64,000 bases of DNA from NCBI GenBank assembly GCA_018436725.1, contig JAHDKT010000042.1, forward strand, positions 1 through 64,000, given 5' to 3'. A model generated the notes under the pieces. It saw only the letters and a list, made by a program, of their open reading frames with translations. It made no database searches and was not told where the DNA came from. Source of the DNA: Synergistaceae bacterium (GTDB lineage Bacteria > Synergistota > Synergistia > Synergistales > Aminobacteriaceae). Positions 59,100 to 64,000 of this stretch are shown piece after piece. Within the stretch, counting starts at the first letter, position 1; every line of letters begins with the position of its first letter. Made by a program: the position numbers and the translations under genes.

Positions 59100-60170
59100 A
59101 TGTTAATGTCCATCATGTTTTCTCCCAAGGCAGTCGATCTATTTTGCGGATGCGGTGGGTTGACCGAAGGGCTTAAAAAAGCTGGTTTTGAAGTAATAGG
59201 CGCTGTCGAAATCGATACAAATGCTGTCGAAACGTATAGGTCGAATCATCCTGAGGTATTGGTTTGGCAAGATGATATACGTTCTATAGACACCGGAGAT
59301 TTCATGAACAAACTTTCCCTGTCACCTGGAGAGCTAAGTCTCTTAGCTGGATGTCCACCATGTCAGGGATTTTCTTCGTTGCGCACAAAAAATGGGAATA
59401 AATATATTTCCGATCCAAGAAATTTTTTAATAAGAGAGTATCTCCGATTTGTCGAAGCCTTGCTTCCTCGCGCAATAATGATGGAAAACGTTCCAGGTAT
59501 CGGGAAAGAATCGGTATGCCTTGAATTTACGGAAACTTTGCATCGTTTGGGATATGTTGGGATGCCACGCATATTAAATGCTGAAGACTACGGCGTTCCT
59601 CAAAGAAGGAAAAGATTTATCTTTATGGCCGGGCGGGGATTTCCCATCTTCTATGCCCAGTCTTCTTCAATCAAAAGGACAGTCCGCGATGCAATAGGAC
59701 ACCTTCGCAAAGCTGGAACTAGCGGAGATCCTATGCATGATCGCTTAAGTCATCATTCAAACAGAATACTGGATATCATTCGTAAAATTCCTCATGATGG
59801 CGGCAGTAGATGCGATTTGCCTGAAAAGATGAAATTGGATTGTCATAAAAAGTGTGATGGTTTTAAGGATGTATATGGTCGTATGGCATGGGATAAGGTG
59901 GCTCCTACCATAACAAGCGGATGTTGTAATCCATCCAAGGGTCGCTTCCTTCATCCGATTGAGGATAGGCCAATAACGATGAGAGAGGCAGCGATTCTAC
60001 AGGGATTTCCGGAAAACTACTATTTTCCTGTGGGTAATAAAACAGAAGTAACTTTAATGATAGGCAATGCGTTACCTCCCCCCTTCATTGAGGCTCATGC
60101 GTTGGAGGTGAGAAAAGCTCTTATGTGTGAAAAGGAGAGTGCGGGGAATGAACGAAAGAAATCCTTTTAG
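59100..60170 (+). CDS. C5-cytosine DNA methyltransferase
   Basis: A 356-residue Dcm-type enzyme that adds a methyl group to cytosine carbon 5 in a specific sequence. Motif I is VDLFCGCGGLTEGL, the catalytic motif IV has Cys88 (GCPPCQGFSS), motif VI is MMENVPGIG, motif VIII is GVPQRRKRFI and motif X-like MIGNALPPP lies near the end. A target recognition region of about 90 residues separates VIII and IX. GAAGGGAG site at ATG 59100. Its codon use is more AT-rich than the chromosome. The stop overlaps the next gene by 23 bases, so the two form a coupled pair. Confidence 0.93.
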   Translation: MLMSIMFSPKAVDLFCGCGGLTEGLKKAGFEVIGAVEIDTNAVETYRSNHPEVLVWQDDIRSIDTGDFMNKLSLSPGELSLLAGCPPCQGFSSLRTKNGNKYISDPRNFLIREYLRFVEALLPRAIMMENVPGIGKESVCLEFTETLHRLGYVGMPRILNAEDYGVPQRRKRFIFMAGRGFPIFYAQSSSIKRTVRDAIGHLRKAGTSGDPMHDRLSHHSNRILDIIRKIPHDGGSRCDLPEKMKLDCHKKCDGFKDVYGRMAWDKVAPTITSGCCNPSKGRFLHPIEDRPITMREAAILQGFPENYYFPVGNKTEVTLMIGNALPPPFIEAHALEVRKALMCEKESAGNERKKSF

Positions 60171-62142
60171 AATGAAGATACTCGGGCGGACAATAGAGCA
60201 TTTAGGCTCTCAGATGTACAAACAAAGAGCACCTTCCTTGATTGAACTGGTTGCCAATGCATGGGACGCAAATGCCAATAACGTATGGATTGAGTTTCCT
60301 TCAAGAGAGAATTACGAGCAATCCACTAGCGCTATAATCGTCAAAGACGACGGGATTGGAATGGACGAACAAGCCATTAGGGATTGCTATATGGTCGTCG
60401 GGCGTGACAGGAGAGCGAACGTGCTAAGTCACTCTGACTCAAGACCAATAATGGGACGGAAGGGAATTGGCAAACTTGCCGGGTTTGGTATGGCTGATAC
60501 TATCACCATCACTACGTGGAAGGGAAAGGGATTGGGGGAACAGATAATATTTTCTATGGATTCAGGACAATTAATAACCACTGCAGGCGATGTGACAGAT
60601 GTACACTTTTCATGGGAAACTAACGAAAAACCGTTGGATGAGACATGGACCGAAACAGGAACTTTAGTTCACTTGTCTCGATTGAAGCATGCCACTCCTC
60701 TCGACGAAGACGGGTTGAAGGAGACCTTAAGCAGACGCTTTTCTCGGAATGTGAGGGGAAGAATGAAAATATTTGTGAACGGTACTCCTTTAAGCCAGCC
60801 AGACATAGAAACAATATATTCTTATCCTGCTGAAATAGAAAAAAAATATGATACGCATATCTTAAGAGACGGACGCAAGGTAAATTATCGGTACGAATTT
60901 GCGAAATCTCCGATTGGTTCCAAAGAAATGCAAGGGTTTGTCATTTATGCCAATGGTAGAACCGCTCAGTCCCCACCTTTCTTTTTTAATGTGGAAAGCA
61001 GTGCCTCTGGGCAACATTCAACGAAATATGTTTTTGGAGAGATTCTAGCCGATTACGTCGATAGTTGTGATACAGAAGGAGATGTTATATCGACGGATCG
61101 TCAGGAATTGGAGTGGGAAAGAGATTTTTTAAACCCCCTGCGTGAATGGGGAATAGGATTAACGAGAAAGATTCTACGAGAATGCGCGGATATGAAGGGA
61201 AGCAAACTGGAGGAGGCTGTCCTGAGCGACCCGGATTTGAATAGTCGCATTGAATCTCTTGATACGATCAGCAAGAAGGAAATAAAAAGATTTCTAAAAA
61301 TCTTGGGAGGGAAATACAACTTCGAAGATGAAGGGACTCGTGATTTGGCTAGTGGACTCGTTAAGGCATATGAATTTAAGCAATTTCATGGCATATTAGG
61401 TGATCTCGAATCCGTCCAAGATGACCCCGAAGCTCTTTCTATGATTTTACGGAAAATACTTGATTGGAAAGTTTTGGAAAGTCGGGCCTTGCTTGAAATT
61501 ATCTCAGGAAGACTCGCTATAGTAGCAAAACTCGGAAGTATGATAGCTAATGATGCTCCGGAAACTGCGTCATCGCTAACGAACGATAATATGCACGATT
61601 TGATGGCGGGGAATCCGTGGCTTTTCAATCCAGAGTGGCAGGTCTACGTAGAAGAAAAAACGCTGGGAAAACTTTTAGGCGACCAAGCAAAAGAGTATTC
61701 AGAGGATATTAAGGCAATGCGTATAGATTTTCTTGCATTGACGGGCGAAGGAAAGCATGTGATTGTAGAGTTAAAGCGTTCGGCGTATGCTGTTGAGATG
61801 CAGGATGTAACTCGCCTTCTTACCTATAAGGCTACATTGGAGAAATCCTATCAGAATCTCTCAGCGGTATTGATTTATGGAGGAACGCATAATATACCGC
61901 AAGGTTCATGGGGCTCCGTTAAAACAATGCAAGGTATTACGATTATAACATGGAGTGAGTTATTCAAGAGGGCTTCGTCATTTTATTCGCACTATAAAGA
62001 TGTGCTCGAAGGCAACGTCACGGCGTCGGGGTTTGGTGAAAAAGCAACAGAGGTTATGAAAGCAAGGAAAATAGTGGCATTAGGAACCTCTCACAGGCCT
62101 CCTGAAGAGAGAAAGCAAGGATTGGGATCTTCTGGCTATTGA
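60148..62142 (+). CDS. MutL/MORC-like GHKL ATPase fused to a PD-(D/E)xK-like nuclease
   Basis: A 664-residue protein. The first half is a GHKL ATPase: N-box E33-x3-N37-x2-D40 (LIELVANAWDANA), D67-D-G-I-G71 (VKDDGIGMDEQ) and a glycine loop GRKGIGKLAGFGMAD (103-117). The middle is a transducer-like beta/alpha part. The C-terminal domain starting about 505 has D527 (MRIDFLAL) and E541-L-K543 (VIVELKRSAY), a D-x(n)-ExK pattern of PD-(D/E)xK nucleases, with a DUF4263/Shedu-like feel. GHKL ATPases of MutL/MORC type are known in restriction-modification loci. Its overlap with the methyltransferase supports a restriction role, which is inferred. GTGCGGGGA site. Confidence 0.85.
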   Translation: MNERNPFRMKILGRTIEHLGSQMYKQRAPSLIELVANAWDANANNVWIEFPSRENYEQSTSAIIVKDDGIGMDEQAIRDCYMVVGRDRRANVLSHSDSRPIMGRKGIGKLAGFGMADTITITTWKGKGLGEQIIFSMDSGQLITTAGDVTDVHFSWETNEKPLDETWTETGTLVHLSRLKHATPLDEDGLKETLSRRFSRNVRGRMKIFVNGTPLSQPDIETIYSYPAEIEKKYDTHILRDGRKVNYRYEFAKSPIGSKEMQGFVIYANGRTAQSPPFFFNVESSASGQHSTKYVFGEILADYVDSCDTEGDVISTDRQELEWERDFLNPLREWGIGLTRKILRECADMKGSKLEEAVLSDPDLNSRIESLDTISKKEIKRFLKILGGKYNFEDEGTRDLASGLVKAYEFKQFHGILGDLESVQDDPEALSMILRKILDWKVLESRALLEIISGRLAIVAKLGSMIANDAPETASSLTNDNMHDLMAGNPWLFNPEWQVYVEEKTLGKLLGDQAKEYSEDIKAMRIDFLALTGEGKHVIVELKRSAYAVEMQDVTRLLTYKATLEKSYQNLSAVLIYGGTHNIPQGSWGSVKTMQGITIITWSELFKRASSFYSHYKDVLEGNVTASGFGEKATEVMKARKIVALGTSHRPPEERKQGLGSSGY

Positions 62143-62323
62143 TGATTTTGCGTTGAGATCGTTCCGAGGATTTGATAAAACGACTACAATGGGAACATCG
62201 ACATAAATGTTCAAGAGAAAGGAGCACCTCGCAAATCATGCCCAACAACATCAATCGAAGGGGTTATACCTACTTCGCTTGACATGATCCCGCGTTCTTA
62301 GGGAAAATCTATCGAACCACAAG

Positions 62324-62377
62324 GGAAAGAGGGGGGGGAGAAAGACTGTGTAGCGTGCCTTTCTCCCCCCTCTTTCC
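62324..62377. terminator. Bidirectional hairpin between convergent genes
   Basis: GGAAAGAGGGGGG(GG)AGAAAG starting at 62324 pairs with CTTTCTCCCCCCTCTTTCC ending at 62377, a stem near 18 bp. It separates the rightward methyltransferase/ATPase genes from the leftward small genes. The 62143-62323 stretch shows no convincing gene. Confidence 0.7.
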
Positions 62378-62385
62378 TTCCTCTT

Positions 62386-62640
62386 CTACATTCCCATCTC
62401 GAACTTTACCTTGAGCTTCGAGATGTCCGGGGAGGGGAGTTCCTTCATGGAAATCGCCTCGAAAGTATCGGTATCGCCGTTACGAAAACCGTTCATGACG
62501 AACTGAAGCACGTCGAGCAACTTCCCCGAAGCATCGTAAACGCTCAGCTTGAACACGGCCTGCTCATAGTTCTTACCGGAATTGTTGGTAATTTCGCCGA
62601 TGAAGCGGGTACCTATCGGATTGCCTTTTTCGAGACTCAT
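62386..62640 (-). CDS. Small FxLYD-like domain protein
   Basis: An 84-residue beta protein like the FxLYD domain: GTRFIGEITNNSGKNYEQAVFKLSVYDASGKLLD then FRNGDTDTFEAIS and a last beta strand (LKVKFEM). There is no signal peptide, although such domains are mostly on exported proteins. The AAGGA site lies within the stop region of the upstream gene, so it is translated with the PDZ protein. Function unknown. Confidence 0.65.
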   Translation of the reverse strand: MSLEKGNPIGTRFIGEITNNSGKNYEQAVFKLSVYDASGKLLDVLQFVMNGFRNGDTDTFEAISMKELPSPDISKLKVKFEMGM

Positions 62641-62645
62641 CTATA

Positions 62646-63341
62646 TTATTCCTTGAGAGTGATCATATCCTGCTTCCCATCTCTTGAGAAGGTTAAAAAA
62701 ATCGTCGATTTCTGAGCTGCTCTGTTCGCAAGGTATGATTGAAGAGCGTTTACATCGAAGGTTGTTGTCGACCTTCCGTTGACCTCGAGAAGAATGTCGC
62801 CCGCCACAAGTCCGGCGTCGGCTGCGATGCTGGCAGCCTCTATCTCGCGGATGACAACGGTCCCGTCTTCGAGCTTTGCCCCCAATCGAATTCCAAGGGC
62901 TTTTTCACGCACGTTACCCGATCCGGGCAACTGGTTCACCGCTTCGCTTGCGATTTGCGACATCGGGGTTCCGTCGATCTTATTCTTGATCTCCTGAATA
63001 TACGGTACGAGGTGATCTATAGGGCGCTGGCGGGACATGTGCCCGGTGGTATCGGTCTGTGTAACCATCAACTTCACGTTGCCGTCGCGCTCCAACATGT
63101 TGAACTTCACCTTGCAAAACGTGGAAACTACCCATATACCATCTCCGAAGTTTTTCCCTACCACGACCTTGTGAGAGTCCACTTCGTCGATGTAGAAGTT
63201 TTTCCCGGTCATTACCTCGAGAACTACATCCTGCACTTCCCGTATGGTCGTCTCCATTATCGTGGTCGTATACAACGTTGCGGCGTGTGCTGTTGTACAG
63301 AGAAGCATGGATATGGTGATCGCGAGAAGCATCTTCCTCAT
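62646..63341 (-). CDS. Exported PDZ-domain protein
   Basis: A 231-residue protein with a signal peptide (cut near Ala20, AHA-A). The middle has a small unrecognised domain (VLEVMTGKNFYIDEVDSHKVVVGKNFGDGI). The C-terminal PDZ domain is clear: GIRLGAKLEDGTVVIREIEAASIAADAGLVAGDILLEVNG with the GΦ-type carboxylate loop, then TFDVNALQSYLANR. Lacks a protease domain, so it may bind peptides or proteins in the periplasm. Cotranslated with the FxLYD gene. Confidence 0.85.
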   Translation of the reverse strand: MRKMLLAITISMLLCTTAHAATLYTTTIMETTIREVQDVVLEVMTGKNFYIDEVDSHKVVVGKNFGDGIWVVSTFCKVKFNMLERDGNVKLMVTQTDTTGHMSRQRPIDHLVPYIQEIKNKIDGTPMSQIASEAVNQLPGSGNVREKALGIRLGAKLEDGTVVIREIEAASIAADAGLVAGDILLEVNGRSTTTFDVNALQSYLANRAAQKSTIFLTFSRDGKQDMITLKE

Positions 63342-63457
63342 TCGTTTTTCTCCTCCTTATCAATAAGAAACTCTTCCGCATTCTTGATGGTTGCTTCTAC
63401 TTCCAGCTCCTCATCTGCCGCTTGGCGGCCACTCTAGGCGCGGGAAGGCGATGATCA

Positions 63458-63717
63458 TCATTCCATCTCCAGCGACTGTGAATACCACTTGTCGCCGTTA
63501 GTGCGCATGACGGCTAGATACCATGTCCGCGATGTCGCTCCAAAGGCATTCTTAGCGTCCGCCAACGAGTACACTTCCCACGTGTTCGGTGCGTTGATGC
63601 AGGCGTCGGCGCACCGGTGCCTTGGGGAGTGTTGCCAATGGCGAAGAACATGTACACGACGAAAACGGCGACCGACGGGACGCATGCGAGGAAGAGGAGT
63701 TGCATCTTTTTGTTCAT
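63458..63717 (-). pseudogene. Frameshifted small secreted protein gene
   Basis: The start at 63717 has a good ribosome site and a signal/anchor segment (MNKKMQLLFLACVPSVAVFV). In that frame the sequence turns into Arg/Thr-rich text after about residue 37. A shift of frame near 63600 opens a plausible C-terminus (PNTWEVYSLADAKNAFGATS, ending YSQSLEME) that stops at 63458. One inserted or deleted base, or a sequencing error, separates the parts. Function unknown. Confidence 0.5.
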
Positions 63718-63786
63718 AGCGAATATTCCTCTTTGTTTTAAGCAAATCTCTTTGACTTCTTGAGAGGCGCTCTCTCTGCTACCACA

Positions 63787-64000
63787 TCACAACACCGGTT
63801 TCGGGTCCCATTGGCGGACAATTTTGAGGGCGCGACCGTACACCAGGAAAAAGGACGCCTTGCCGATGATGATGTCTTCGTACTCCTTGTTCAAGGAACG
63901 TAGGCGGGTTTCTCCTTCCGGTCCCTTCACGATCCCCTTAACCATAAGACGGCCGTCCAGACAAACGACGACGATGTTGCCGGATACCCACTCTTGAGAC
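63787..64000 (-). CDS. S24-type phage repressor, C-terminal part (cut by window edge)
   Basis: The last 70 residues, read leftward, have the LexA/CI peptidase tail: QEWVSGNIVVVCLDGRLMVKG with the catalytic Lys region (LMVKGIV), then ETRLRSLNKEYEDIIIG and FFLVYGRALKIVRQWDPK. This is the auto-cleavage domain of phage-type repressors. The N-terminus with its DNA-binding domain lies beyond base 64000. It supports a phage-like or satellite origin of the island. Confidence 0.75.
   Translation of the reverse strand, partial: SQEWVSGNIVVVCLDGRLMVKGIVKGPEGETRLRSLNKEYEDIIIGKASFFLVYGRALKIVRQWDPKPVL

Larger units (their letters stand above)
57619..64000. mobile_element. Integrated island at tRNA-Leu (left end)
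   Basis: The tRNA, an adjacent P4-type integrase, cargo genes of visibly lower GC with a restriction-like pair, and a phage-type repressor remnant make an integrative element starting at the tRNA 3' end. The far end lies outside the window, so its length and type (prophage, satellite or defence island) are unknown. Confidence 0.7.

Noticed and set aside
62238..62282. A 14-residue frame (MPNNINRRGYTYFA) after an AAAGGAG
   Set aside because: The spacing to the ATG is 13 bases and the peptide is too short to judge. It may be a leftover of a deleted cargo gene.
1..64000. CRISPR arrays, insertion sequences and rRNA genes
   Set aside because: No regularly spaced repeat units, transposase genes with terminal repeats or rRNA-like sequence were seen anywhere in the window.

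Overview
The window reads as chromosomal DNA of a strictly anaerobic, Gram-negative-type fermenter, most likely a member of the Synergistota. This is an inference from gene content and not a database match. The evidence is a superoxide reductase next to a ferritin, a selenocysteine formate dehydrogenase on an HndABC-type NADH module, a group-4-hydrogenase-like membrane complex, an LpxL-type acyltransferase implying lipid A, and several conserved proteins of unknown function. Genes are tightly packed, ATGA/GTGA overlaps are common, ribosome sites are strong (AAGGAGG type), and several promoters have an extended -10 (TGnTATAAT).

Region by region. 1-3.7 kb: a leftward operon of four secreted proteins of unknown function. 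3.7-9.4 kb: oxygen defence (desulfoferrodoxin, ferritin), a flavin reductase, a TIGR02757 protein, then leftward asparaginase, polysaccharide deacetylase and a UMF1-type transporter. 9.4-20 kb: a long rightward run with dCMP deaminase, HD protein, NarL-type response regulator, histidine kinase, beta-CASP nuclease, TyrS and lipid A/glycosyl functions. 20-28.7 kb: polar amino acid ABC transporter, a 42-residue protein, metallo-beta-lactamase protein, AEC carrier, phosphohexomutase, GntR and LacI regulators, and a uridine-kinase-like fusion. 28.7-37 kb: a cysteine-rich small protein with a near-consensus promoter, GH3 hexosaminidase, a degenerate GGDEF protein, a MuiA-like protein, YchF, a SYLF protein and a TPR protein.

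37-44 kb is the energy centre: hndA, a GHKL ATPase gene, hndB, hndC, a formate dehydrogenase interrupted by an in-frame TGA (selenocysteine 360) and focA. Together they suggest an NAD(P)- and ferredoxin-linked, possibly electron-bifurcating, formate dehydrogenase with its own formate channel. It is followed by a structured RNA with the fold of 6S RNA, then a HAD hydrolase, rarA, a YdcF-like protein, a GntR regulator, a PduO-type cobalamin adenosyltransferase and a DUF2703-like protein. 50-57.4 kb: a six-gene hyf-like operon whose large subunit has lost both [NiFe]-binding cysteine pairs. It is therefore better seen as an energy-converting hydrogenase-related (Ehr-type) complex than as a hydrogenase.

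57.6-64 kb: a tRNA-Leu(CAA) gene followed by a P4-type integrase and an AT-richer cargo. The cargo pairs a C5-cytosine DNA methyltransferase with an overlapping gene for a MutL/MORC-like GHKL ATPase fused to a C-terminal PD-(D/E)xK-like nuclease, which is a candidate unconventional restriction or defence system. Small secreted proteins and the C-terminal part of a phage-type S24 repressor, cut by the window edge, follow. The island's distal border is not in the window.
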